Shown one piece after another: positions 1 to 6,141 of a stretch of DNA of 6,274 nt. Within the stretch, counting starts at the first letter, position 1; every line of letters starts with the position of its first letter. The DNA is from JBFWUW01 sp050247075 (GTDB taxonomy: Bacteria; Planctomycetota; Planctomycetia; Pirellulales; JBFWUW01), in NCBI GenBank assembly GCA_050247075.1, contig JBFWUW010000143.1, positions 1-6,274 of the forward strand, given 5' to 3'. Made by a program: the position numbers and the translations under genes. The notes under the pieces were generated by a model, which worked only from the letters and a program-made list of their open reading frames with translations, did no database searches and was not told the origin of the DNA.

Positions 1-45
1 CTTCCAATTCGTGATCTTGTACGACGCTTTCACTGCTGCAACCAT
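1..45 (-). CDS. IS5-family transposase, N-terminal fragment (cut by window edge)
   Basis: Starting at the minus-strand ATG at 45-43, the frame reads MVAAVKASYKITNWK and then leaves the window. The KASYKITNWK stretch resembles the 'KYKVxNWxEYN' opening of IS5/IS903-group DDE transposases, which cut and paste the element by recognising its terminal repeats. An AAGGAA-type ribosome binding site sits about 7 bases upstream on the same strand (about 53-58). The terminal repeat at 109-126 lies a typical distance upstream, which supports both the start and the strand. The catalytic domain cannot be seen, so whether the gene is intact is unknown. With only 15 codons, the family call is inference from the combined context. 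Confidence 0.55.
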   Translation of the reverse strand, partial: MVAAVKASYKITNWK

Positions 46-108
46 ATCACGTTCCTTCCGGCGTAAAGAGGGCGTCCGTTCGCTCGCTAAATTACGCAGG
101 AAACTCAA

Positions 109-126
109 CGATTGTTCGACAAAGCC
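109..126 (-). repeat. Putative terminal inverted repeat of the IS5-type element
   Basis: The minus-strand sequence GGCTTTGTCGAACAATCG closely resembles IS903-type terminal repeats, which are the transposase binding and cleavage sites. It marks the junction between the element (lower coordinates) and the host or older DNA (127 upward). The matching right repeat is outside the window. Confidence 0.55.
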
Positions 127-285
127 CTGCTGAAGACCCGAAAAATACAGCGTATGGGGGTTCATTCTGGCCGGCGGACACGTTGTGCCGTTTTCCGCTG
201 AAGAGGCCGTTGACGAGAGAATGTCTACCGTTGAGGCCCTTGAATGTTTTGGTTGTCAATTCCGACACGCATCGCCCCATCACCA

Positions 286-477
286 CTACGTTGACTTTGA
301 ATCCAATTCCCCAACGGATCGGGCAATCTCGATATCCCATAACTCAGCCAATCGCTTACCCACCAGCACTGCAAATGCTTGTTGCGATTCACTAACGGGT
401 GCGGATTCTGCCCGCTCGCCCCGTTCAGGCATGGGCTCTCCCGTACCTTCAGTGGCCATAAGTCGTTCGTCCTTCAT
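286..477 (-). CDS. Small hypothetical protein, 63 aa
   Basis: The product is not recognised. It opens MKDERLMATEGTGEPMPERG, has a charged and presumably disordered first 30 residues, then a short stretch that could form an amphipathic helix (QAFAVLVGKRLAELWDIEI), and ends with a hydrophilic tail. No membrane segment or catalytic motif is visible. The start is supported by a clear Shine-Dalgarno sequence, AGGGAG (488-483 on the minus strand), five bases before the ATG. The helix-like core reminds me of small proteins encoded near integrases in planctomycetes, but this is only an impression. The gene may be truncated: the 158 bp between its stop and the IS5-type end hold no recognised gene. The opposite strand is also open here (185-490) but has no comparable start signal and looks like a shadow. 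Confidence 0.4.
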   Translation of the reverse strand: MKDERLMATEGTGEPMPERGERAESAPVSESQQAFAVLVGKRLAELWDIEIARSVGELDSKST

Positions 478-482
478 AGATG

Positions 483-488
483 CTCCCT
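483..488 (-). promoter_or_regulatory. Shine-Dalgarno site of the small minus-strand gene
   Basis: On the minus strand AGGGAG lies five bases before the ATG at 477. It is the best sign that this short frame is or was translated, and it fixes the start at 477. Confidence 0.5.
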
Positions 489-727
489 AAGTAGACATGC
501 CGTTCGGTCTAGAACTACTACACCGATCTGCTCACTTAATTATGACGCATTTAATGGAATAATTTAGAAGCCGCTGGCCAATTGGCCGCGTCACGGTTCA
601 ACGTGAACTCAAGGTGTGGATATCGGGCGAGAGCGAGGATTAGATGGCCTCGTGCATGGACGGTTAATCGCCTGAATGCCAATCTCGAAGCTGAGAGGCA
701 TATGCGCCCCCCAGCAGGATGCCGTCC
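489..727. other. Gene-free stretch with an AT-rich patch
   Basis: I see no convincing gene here. Positions about 528-568 are clearly richer in A and T than the surroundings and lie just upstream of the minus-strand gene at 286-477, so they could hold its promoter. A CATAAT-like -10 candidate can be read on the minus strand at 544-539, but no good -35 sits 16-18 bases before it. Positions 570-727 contain short open frames on both strands without recognisable protein features, and may be further mobile-element debris. Confidence 0.35.
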
Positions 728-1092
728 ACACTTCCGTTTTGGCCCCCGGGCCAGCGCTCAGGCTGGCCTCTGCATTTCCCTAAACGGTTCTGTGATATGG
801 CCACCGCCGCCGCCGATCGCGTCCTGCGCCATGCGGAAATCATCGAAATTACCAGCAAGGGCTGCCGGCTGAAGAGCCAGAGAGGCGACGCCTCTGCCAA
901 AACGACGGAGCTGAGGCCACCAAGAACGACGATCCCTCGGCCAGCGACGGTGCAAAGCCCACCGGCGCGCCCACCGCCCCAGAAGAGGTCGCCGCAGACT
1001 CCGCCTGGCGAAGTTGCCCTGGCTGTCTGGGGGCCATTGAGTTGCCCAACGTGCCGCCGTATCACCTGGGGCAGCCCCGGCGGCATTTGTAG
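728..1092 (+). pseudogene. Degenerate IstB-like (IS21 helper ATPase) C-terminal remnant
   Basis: From about 797 the frame reads MATAAADRVLRHAEIIEI and then TSKGCRLKSQRG. This matches the pattern at the end of IS21-family IstB proteins, where a 'DRLLHHxxxIxIxGxSYRLK' stretch closes the AAA+ ATPase domain that helps the IstA transposase. A TLPF at about 728-739 may echo the 'NLPF' that precedes it in the family. No Walker motifs are present, so nearly all of the ATPase domain is missing. Around 898-901 the coding signal appears to shift frame: from 901 a different frame gives a gene-like acidic, Ala/Pro-rich tail with a CPGC motif, ending at the TAG at 1090-1092. The fragment has no proper start and is read as a decayed relic. 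The assignment is by motif resemblance only. Confidence 0.45.
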
Positions 1093-1381
1093 CGCTCAAA
1101 GCGGCGGGTCTTGAAGCGCCAAATGACAAACGGCCACCGGATCGAATAGTAGCCTCCGAATCGGCTAACGCCATGGCGGAATCTTGTTGTATTTCATGGC
1201 AACGCTGCAACGTTGTGGGGGATGATGGAGCGACATTGCCTGGGTTTGGCGAATCGCAACCGCTCAGGGCAATTTGAGTTCTCGCCCCACTCCATGCAGG
1301 CAGGTCAACGCGGCAACCTATTGGGCCAGGCGTCATTCGAATTTCGCACCGGCCAATCGCTATCAAACGCGGAGCGCCTAG
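1093..1381. other. Stretch without a recognised gene
   Basis: Short frames cross this stretch (for example 1041-1274, and 1213-1443 overlapping the next gene), but none has a good start signal or recognisable sequence. The last part, about 1340-1381, probably carries the leader of the gene starting at 1382. No convincing -35/-10 pair stood out. Confidence 0.4.
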
Positions 1382-1696
1382 ATGAATCTCTATTTTTTGT
1401 CACGGCGGAATTGGCTCGGTCGCCTGCTCGCCGGGCTGTCTAGCTGGCTTGTCGCAAGAAGTGGTCGTGCCGCGGTCATCGCTACGAACAGTGCCAGTCG
1501 TGGTGGCGGCGAGATAGCAACCTATGCGGGCTATCCGCGCGTGACGACATTTTCTTACGGTGGGAACCCAGAGTCGCTTGGCTATGTTTGGGATGGGGAT
1601 CCGTCGCTCTCCGAATGGTCCGTGGTGGTCGTTTGGGACAGCGTCGAGCCCAAGTGCCGCGTCTACTTGGATCGACGTTGCCCGCCACGAACGTAA
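1382..1696 (+). CDS. Small exported hypothetical protein with Tat-like signal peptide, 104 aa, possibly 3'-disrupted
   Basis: The N-terminus reads MNLYFLSRRNWLGRLLAGLS. The SRRNWLG at residues 7-13 fits the twin-arginine pattern S-R-R-x-[F/W]-L, and a hydrophobic stretch follows (LLAGLSSWLVA, residues 15-25). The rest is a short hydrophilic domain with aromatic and acidic residues (VTTFSYGG, then GYVWDGDPSLSEW). Its function is not recognised. A GGAG ribosome binding site lies seven bases before the ATG at 1382. The final 20 or so residues (from about 1622) look different: a valine run, then a Cys/Arg-rich end. Together with the transposase gene starting 22 bases after the stop, this suggests the original 3' end may have been replaced when the element inserted. 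The alternative is that the protein is simply short and complete. Export by Tat is inferred from the motif. Confidence 0.55.
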   Translation: MNLYFLSRRNWLGRLLAGLSSWLVARSGRAAVIATNSASRGGGEIATYAGYPRVTTFSYGGNPESLGYVWDGDPSLSEWSVVVVWDSVEPKCRVYLDRRCPPRT

Positions 1697-1718
1697 ACCA
1701 TTGGAATGGGCAGCAAGC

Positions 1719-2804
1719 ATGAATTTCGTGCTTCAACCGTGGTGGTTACTGGTGGCGATATTGGTTGGTTGGGTCGATCGAGAGCAGCAGGCGGTGATTG
1801 AGTATCCGCGGACGGAGAACGCCATACTGCGGGAGCTGCAGGGCAAGAAGCGGTTGTTGTTGAACGACGACCAGCGACGGCGGCTGGCGGTCAAGGGCAA
1901 GCTGCTGGGGCGGAAAGCGATGGAACAGGTTGGCACGCTGTTTACGCCCGACACGATCTTGCGGTGGCATCGCATGCTGGTGGCCAAAAAGTGGAACCAT
2001 GCCGAAAAGTGGAAGACGCAGGGCCGGCCGCCGGTGCCACAAGAGGTGGCGGACCTAGTGTTGAAGTTCGCCAGTGAAAACCCGACATGGGGCTACGACC
2101 GCATCGCCGACGCGCTGGGGAACGTGGGGCACACGATATCCGACCAATCGGTGGGGAACATTTTGAAAGCCAACGGTATCGAGCCGGCACCAACCCGCCG
2201 GCGGACGATGACATGGAACACTTTCTTGAAAGCCCACTGGGACCAATTGGCGGCGATTGATTTCACGACGGTCGAAGTCTGGACGAAGAACGGATTGATC
2301 ACGTTTTACTTGCTGTTCGCCATACACTTGGCGATGCGGCGGGTGAAATTCGTCGGCTGCACGCCGAACCCGACCGGGCCGAAGGTGGAGAACATGGCGA
2401 AGGAGTTGACGAATTTCGAGGACGGCTTCCTGCGAGCGCCGTACAGGTACGTTCTCATGGACCGCGACACCAAGTTTACCGAGCAGTTCAAGGCCATTCT
2501 GAAGTCGGAAAGTGTCGAGCCGGTGCTGCTGCCGCAAAGATCTCCGAATTGCAACGCCTGGATCGAACGGTTCTTCCGATCGCTGAAATCCGAAGCGCTG
2601 GATCGAATGATTTTCTTCCGCGAGGACGCGCTGCGGCGGGCGACCGAGGAATTCATGGCCCATTACCACGCCGAGAGAAACCATCAAGGTCTGGATCACA
2701 AGATCATCGAACCCGACCCGGACGTTGGAAAACCCGCCGACGAAATTGTCTGCCGCGACCGCCTCGGCGGACGGTTGAAGAATTACCATCGCTGCGCGGC
2801 GTGA
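1719..2804 (+). CDS. Integrase-core (DDE) transposase, IS3/IS481-like, 361 aa
   Basis: This enzyme would cut and rejoin the ends of its insertion sequence. The start at 1719 (MNFVLQPWWLLVAILVGWVD) was chosen because the protein reads as family-like from there; the frame is open upstream to 1560, but those 53 codons look like non-coding extension. Order: an N-terminal segment including a hydrophobic stretch; a helix-turn-helix-like region at about 121-154 (NPTWGYDRIADAL, then SDQSVGNILKANGI); then the RNase H-like rve core. The catalytic triad is visible as D181 (AAIDFTTVE), D248 (VLMDRDTKF) and E283 (NAWIERFF), with the characteristic 34 residues between the second D and the E. The C-terminus carries the usual HYHxERNHQGL motif (315-325). 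No stop or frameshift interrupts it, so it may be active. Residues 40-41 are Leu-Gln where related proteins I remember have Gln-Leu. No partner ORF is seen, consistent with a single-ORF element. Confidence 0.93.
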   Translation: MNFVLQPWWLLVAILVGWVDREQQAVIEYPRTENAILRELQGKKRLLLNDDQRRRLAVKGKLLGRKAMEQVGTLFTPDTILRWHRMLVAKKWNHAEKWKTQGRPPVPQEVADLVLKFASENPTWGYDRIADALGNVGHTISDQSVGNILKANGIEPAPTRRRTMTWNTFLKAHWDQLAAIDFTTVEVWTKNGLITFYLLFAIHLAMRRVKFVGCTPNPTGPKVENMAKELTNFEDGFLRAPYRYVLMDRDTKFTEQFKAILKSESVEPVLLPQRSPNCNAWIERFFRSLKSEALDRMIFFREDALRRATEEFMAHYHAERNHQGLDHKIIEPDPDVGKPADEIVCRDRLGGRLKNYHRCAA

Positions 2805-2822
2805 ACACTGCGTGCTTTGACC

Positions 2823-2845
2823 GGGAATCCGCCTCGCCGATTCCC
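2823..2845. repeat. Inverted repeat (hairpin) just after the transposase gene
   Basis: GGGAATC (2823-2829) and GATTCCC (2839-2845) are perfect 7-bp complements around a 9-base loop, beginning 18 bases after the transposase stop. It may act as a transcript-stabilising or weak terminator hairpin, or be part of the element's end region. No T-tract follows, so a standard intrinsic terminator is not supported. Confidence 0.4.
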
Positions 2846-3062
2846 CGCGGCGACCGCATACACTGGCCGCAATTCACATCCAAACGAACGGCCTGTCCCA
2901 ACGCTGTCGGCTGAATTTCAAACCGTTCATCAGTTCGCTAACCCACAAGTCGATGACGCAAAGCCACGGTATAGAAAATTGACCACACGCTGTCTCTGGG
3001 TGGGGCTTGCACCTACTGGAAATCGCTGCCTTTTCATAGCTCAAAATAAATTGACCGAATTG

Positions 3063-3091
3063 TTGGTCTTTGACTCTCGATGTCCTACAAT
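3063..3091 (+). promoter_or_regulatory. Predicted sigma-70-type promoter of the hsp70 operon
   Basis: TACAAT (3086-3091) matches five of six positions of the -10 consensus. TTGGTC (3063-3068) lies exactly 17 bases upstream and keeps the TTG of the -35 box. Transcription would begin near 3098, giving a leader of roughly 45-50 bases. This places the in-frame ATG at 3080 upstream of the transcript and supports 3146 as the true start. No CIRCE repeat or heat-shock sigma-factor site was recognised in the 260 bp before the gene. Prediction from sequence only. Confidence 0.45.
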
Positions 3092-3145
3092 AGTCCCGAA
3101 CGGGGGGGGCTGAAATGGGGGGAGGCAACCGCTCACGGTTTCGAC

Positions 3146-4723
3146 ATGGCAGCTGCAAGTCCTCCAATTGGCATCGATCTAGGCACTACCTTTTCTGTGG
3201 TGGCGTACCTAGATTCTACAGGGCGGCCTTGCACGATCCCTAACACGGAAGGAGACTTGCTGACGCCCAGCGTGGTGCTTTTCGACGACCAGAAAATCGT
3301 GGTGGGCAAAGAGGCGGCCAAGGCCGCGCCCCTCGTGCCCGGTTGCATCGCTGACTTTGCCAAGCGGGACATGGGAAACAGCCGCTATACACGGCAGATC
3401 GGTGGCGAGTGGATTCCGCCCGAAGTTATTCAGTCGTTGATTCTCGAAAAGCTCAAGCGCGATTCCGAAATGCGGCTGGGACCAATCCGCCAGGCCGTGG
3501 TCACGGTCCCCGCCTTCTTCAACGAACCGCGTAGAAAGGCAACCCAGGATGCCGGGAGTTTGGCCGGTTTCGAGCAGATTGAAATCATAAACGAGCCAAC
3601 CGCGGCCGCGATTGCCTACGGCTACCAGACTGGCTTCCTCGATCGCTCGGGAAACTCGCAACGGGCAGAGCGAGTTCTGGTGTACGATCTGGGGGGCGGA
3701 ACGTTCGACGTCACCATCATGGAGATCGACCAAGGCAATTTCACGGCCATCGCCACCGGTGGAGATGTCTGCCTAGGCGGCTCCGACTGGGACCGCCGCA
3801 TCGCCGACACGATCGCCGATCAGTTCGTGGCAAGTTATCCCAGCCTAGACCCCCGCTCGGAGCCATCTGGCATGCAGCGGCTTCTGCGCGAGGCGGAAGA
3901 CGCCAAACGGACTCTCTCCGCCCGGGACCAGGCCAGTATTTCGCTCGAGTATCGGGGGAATGGCATTCGGCTGGCCATCACCCGGCCGCAATTCGCGGAA
4001 CTCACCGCCGATCTTCTGGACCGAACCCGCTTTACCGTGCGCAACGTCCTCAAAGATGCGGGACAGTCGTGGGGCGACATCACCCGCCTGTTGCTGGTGG
4101 GGGGCTCGACGCGAATGCCAATGGTAGCAGAAATGCTGGAGCACGAGTCGGGCCTGCCAGTTGACCGCCAACTGGCCGCCGACGAGGCCGTAGCACATGG
4201 CGCCGCAATCTACGCTGGTTTCGTCGCCGCTCGCCAAGCCGGGCAATCGACCGTCGTGCGGGTACGAAACGTCAACTCCCACAACCTCGGCGTGCTGGGA
4301 AAGGAACCCGCCACTGGCCGTCCTCACAATACGGTGGTGATACCACGCAACTCGATTCTGCCAGCTTCCAACCACAAGCGGTTTCAGACGGCCAAGGATA
4401 ATCAGCGAAGCGTATTGATCCCAGTGATCGAGGGAGGAGACAGGGCCGGCAACAACTCGACTGCCATTGGAACCTGCGTCATCAAGCCGTTGCCGGAGGG
4501 ATTGCCGGCCGGAACGGCCATCGACGTCCGTTTCACCTATGAAGAAAATGGCCGGCTAACCGTGGAGGGAAAGCTTCCCGGACTGGCCCAGCCCGCCATG
4601 CTGAATATTGAGCGTTCGAGCGGCATCAGCGACGCCAAGCTCAAGGAATGGGACCAGCGGCTGCGCGCCGAGAACCCAGTCGAGTCACTTTCGCTGGACG
4701 ACGGCAACGGGGGGGCCTTATGA
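3146..4723 (+). CDS. Hsp70-family chaperone-like ATPase lacking most of the helical lid, 525 aa
   Basis: This is a cytoplasmic ATP-driven chaperone-like protein of the DnaK/Hsp70 family. Start 3146 puts the first phosphate loop (IGIDLGTTFS) at residues 8-17, as in DnaK. The nucleotide-binding domain spans about 7-365, with K73 (FAKRDMG) at the catalytic lysine position, hinge motif INEPTAAAIAYGY at 148-160, second phosphate loop YDLGGGTFDVT at 180-190 with T186, GGSDWD at 211-216 (usually GGDDFD), and adenosine loop LLLVGGSTRMP at 315-325. The beta substrate-binding domain follows at about 370-490 (for example FQTAKDNQ). The usual hydrophobic linker and PLSLGI are changed to VVRVRNVNSHNLGV. 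Only one short helix follows (about 495-508), against a helical lid plus tail of over 100 residues in DnaK (about 640 aa in total), so the housekeeping dnaK is unlikely. The stop overlaps the next start as ATGA. ATPase residues look intact; client and co-chaperone are unknown. Confidence 0.95.
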   Translation: MAAASPPIGIDLGTTFSVVAYLDSTGRPCTIPNTEGDLLTPSVVLFDDQKIVVGKEAAKAAPLVPGCIADFAKRDMGNSRYTRQIGGEWIPPEVIQSLILEKLKRDSEMRLGPIRQAVVTVPAFFNEPRRKATQDAGSLAGFEQIEIINEPTAAAIAYGYQTGFLDRSGNSQRAERVLVYDLGGGTFDVTIMEIDQGNFTAIATGGDVCLGGSDWDRRIADTIADQFVASYPSLDPRSEPSGMQRLLREAEDAKRTLSARDQASISLEYRGNGIRLAITRPQFAELTADLLDRTRFTVRNVLKDAGQSWGDITRLLLVGGSTRMPMVAEMLEHESGLPVDRQLAADEAVAHGAAIYAGFVAARQAGQSTVVRVRNVNSHNLGVLGKEPATGRPHNTVVIPRNSILPASNHKRFQTAKDNQRSVLIPVIEGGDRAGNNSTAIGTCVIKPLPEGLPAGTAIDVRFTYEENGRLTVEGKLPGLAQPAMLNIERSSGISDAKLKEWDQRLRAENPVESLSLDDGNGGAL

Positions 4724-6141
4724 ATGTTACGGTCGAACTGCCCAGTGGTCGGCGCTTGGCCGTGGGGCGCAAACCATCGACAATTGGCCGCGGGGCCGAT
4801 TGCGAGTTGCCGATCGACGATCCAACTATCGCCGTCAGGCACGCCGTCTTGCGTCCCGTCGGCAATCGCTGGATGATTGAAGCCTGTGGCGAATCGTTTT
4901 TGCAAGTTGGCTCCAAGCCGCCCGGCCGCACGTTTTGGCTGCTCGCGGGAGACATCATCCGTTTGGGCGAAGGAGGGCCCTGCGCGGTTTTCGACCCTCC
5001 GCCGCTGCCCGCTGGCAAGTCCGCCATGGTCGAAGCGACGCCAGCGGTTCCATCTGTTCCTCGCGAAACCGCCGCCAAGGCTGCGCCTGTGCCCATCGCG
5101 CTGGCGCATGCCGGGCCGCGCGTCGAAAAGCCCACCGAGCTTGCCCGCGGCCGGCCGATGGCGGCATCGCCGTTGGCCGCATGGTCGATAGCTAACGGCA
5201 GTGCAAACCAAACGTGGCCCTGGATCATCGCGTTGACGGGCACGATGCTCGTGGCGGTGGTTGGGGTGGCCGTTGCCTTGCGGTTTGGCGGCCACGCTGC
5301 CGTGTCGGAAGCACCGAAGGTTGACGCTCCGAACGCCGCCACGCCTTCAGCAACTCCTCTTCCACCCGAGCCTTCACTTCCACCGCGCGATCCGTCTAGC
5401 TCGCCCGGTCCAGACACGACGGATGTGCCTCCGGGTTCCACGGCTCCCTCACCACCACCACCGAAACCCAAGCCGCCGCCGAAGCCAACCATCTCGTTGG
5501 ATGAAGCCGTACGAAAGGCCGAGCCGTCGGTCGTCTGGATTGCTTGGGGGACGTCGGCCAATACCCGGCTGCCGTTTGCCACGGGAGTTGCGGTGGGGCC
5601 GCGATCGGTGGTTACTTCCGCGACCAAGGTGGCGGCGCTTCGCGAACTGTCCGAAGATGGCGATGCGTTCGTCTTTTATCCCGCGCTAGGCGAACCGTTC
5701 GTGGCGGTTGCCGGCATGAAACTTCACTCCGGATTTGATCTGGAAGACCAAGGGTCTTCCGATAGCCAGCGCCACAACCTTGGCCTGCTAACCGTCGACC
5801 GTGACCTTCCACACTGGTGCCCGTTGGTGGCCAAGGCGGATCTGCATGGAATTCCAACCTGGGAGGTGGCGGCGCTGGCGTTCAGTACCGGGCAAAAGGC
5901 CGCTTACAGCGAGTTGAGTTCGCCCACGCTTTCGTCCACCTCGGGCAAAGTCATAGACCTCGATCCGTCCCCGACGGATCCGCGGGCGATCCCCCGGCTC
6001 GTGTTGGATCTTATGTTGCCAGACCTGTCAGCCGAAGGGATACTAATTGGCCTCGATGGCCAGATGATCGGTTTCGTCTTCAAGCGGGGCAAGTATTCCG
6101 TAGCGATCCCCGCCCCCCTCATCCAGGAGTTGCTGCCGTGA
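4720..6141 (+). CDS. FHA-like / transmembrane / trypsin-like (apparently inactive) membrane protein, 473 aa
   Basis: Residues 1-91 form an FHA-like domain (TIGRGADCELPIDDP, then VRHAVL). FHA domains bind phosphothreonine peptides, but here the usual S-R-x-H is A-V-R-H (38-41) and no clear NGT follows, so binding is doubtful. A low-complexity linker leads to one membrane helix at about 166-188 (WPWIIALTGTMLVAVVGVAV), then a proline-rich stalk (about 202-256, PPPPKPKPPPKP) and a trypsin/HtrA-like domain (258-473). By my alignment the catalytic His is T302 (VVTSATKV), the Asp is N353 (HNLGLL) and the Ser is A438 (LSAEGILIGLDGQMIG), so the protease is probably dead and may serve as a binding module. 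The start at 4720 overlaps the hsp70 stop by ATGA, implying translational coupling; a frame open to 4648 lies inside hsp70. The expected topology is FHA inside and protease-like domain outside. Confidence 0.88.
   Translation: MNVTVELPSGRRLAVGRKPSTIGRGADCELPIDDPTIAVRHAVLRPVGNRWMIEACGESFLQVGSKPPGRTFWLLAGDIIRLGEGGPCAVFDPPPLPAGKSAMVEATPAVPSVPRETAAKAAPVPIALAHAGPRVEKPTELARGRPMAASPLAAWSIANGSANQTWPWIIALTGTMLVAVVGVAVALRFGGHAAVSEAPKVDAPNAATPSATPLPPEPSLPPRDPSSSPGPDTTDVPPGSTAPSPPPPKPKPPPKPTISLDEAVRKAEPSVVWIAWGTSANTRLPFATGVAVGPRSVVTSATKVAALRELSEDGDAFVFYPALGEPFVAVAGMKLHSGFDLEDQGSSDSQRHNLGLLTVDRDLPHWCPLVAKADLHGIPTWEVAALAFSTGQKAAYSELSSPTLSSTSGKVIDLDPSPTDPRAIPRLVLDLMLPDLSAEGILIGLDGQMIGFVFKRGKYSVAIPAPLIQELLP
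6125..6129 (+). promoter_or_regulatory. Shine-Dalgarno site for the third operon gene
   Basis: AGGAG lies eight bases before the GTG at 6138, inside the last codons of the preceding gene. It decides the start of a downstream frame that would otherwise be easy to miss. Confidence 0.65.

Larger units (their letters stand above)
1..126 (-). mobile_element. Left end of an IS5-type (IS903-like) insertion sequence, partial
   Basis: Read on the minus strand from 126 inward the sequence begins GGCTTTGTCGAACAATCG. This matches about 14 of 18 positions of the terminal inverted repeat I remember for IS903-group IS5 elements (GGCTTTGTTGAATAAATC). About 63 bp of leader follow, then a ribosome binding site and the start of a transposase-like reading frame at position 45, the usual layout for such an element. 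The rest of the element, including the other repeat and the target duplication, lies outside the window. The boundary could be 126 or 127. The family assignment rests on the repeat and on 15 residues agreeing with each other. Confidence 0.6.

Noticed and set aside
758..1366. Long minus-strand open frame (202 codons).
   Set aside because: Its composition (Arg/Trp/Pro-rich, no motif) is typical of an antisense shadow in GC-rich DNA, and the plus strand here carries an IstB-like signature.
1560..1718. Upstream ATG extending the transposase by 53 codons.
   Set aside because: The extension has no family resemblance and overlaps the Tat-signal gene; MNFVLQPWW at 1719 resembles the usual family start.
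2823..2850. Hairpin after the transposase as an intrinsic terminator.
   Set aside because: No run of T follows the stem, so it is reported only as an inverted repeat.
1637..2994. GACAGCGT at 1637-1644 and its complement at 2987-2994 as terminal inverted repeats.
   Set aside because: The 8-bp match does not extend either way and is about what chance gives when two regions of this size are compared.
3052..3091. TTGACC (about 3052-3057) or TTGACT (about 3070-3075) as the -35 box for the TACAAT at 3086.
   Set aside because: Spacings of about 28 and 10 bases are outside the workable range; TTGGTC at 17 bases is preferred despite a weaker match.
3080..3145. Upstream ATG giving a longer Hsp70 by 22 residues.
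   Set aside because: It lies upstream of the predicted transcription start, and the family's N-terminus begins only a few residues before IGIDLGTT; 3146 fits better.
4648..4719. Upstream ATG extending the FHA protein by 24 codons.
   Set aside because: It lies wholly inside the Hsp70 coding region and gives an Arg-rich extension unlike an FHA domain; the ATGA overlap at 4720 is the normal coupled start.
4641..5627. Long minus-strand frame (328 codons) opposite the FHA protein gene.
   Set aside because: It is a Gly/Ala/Thr-rich mirror of the proline-rich plus-strand gene, with no start signal or recognisable domain.
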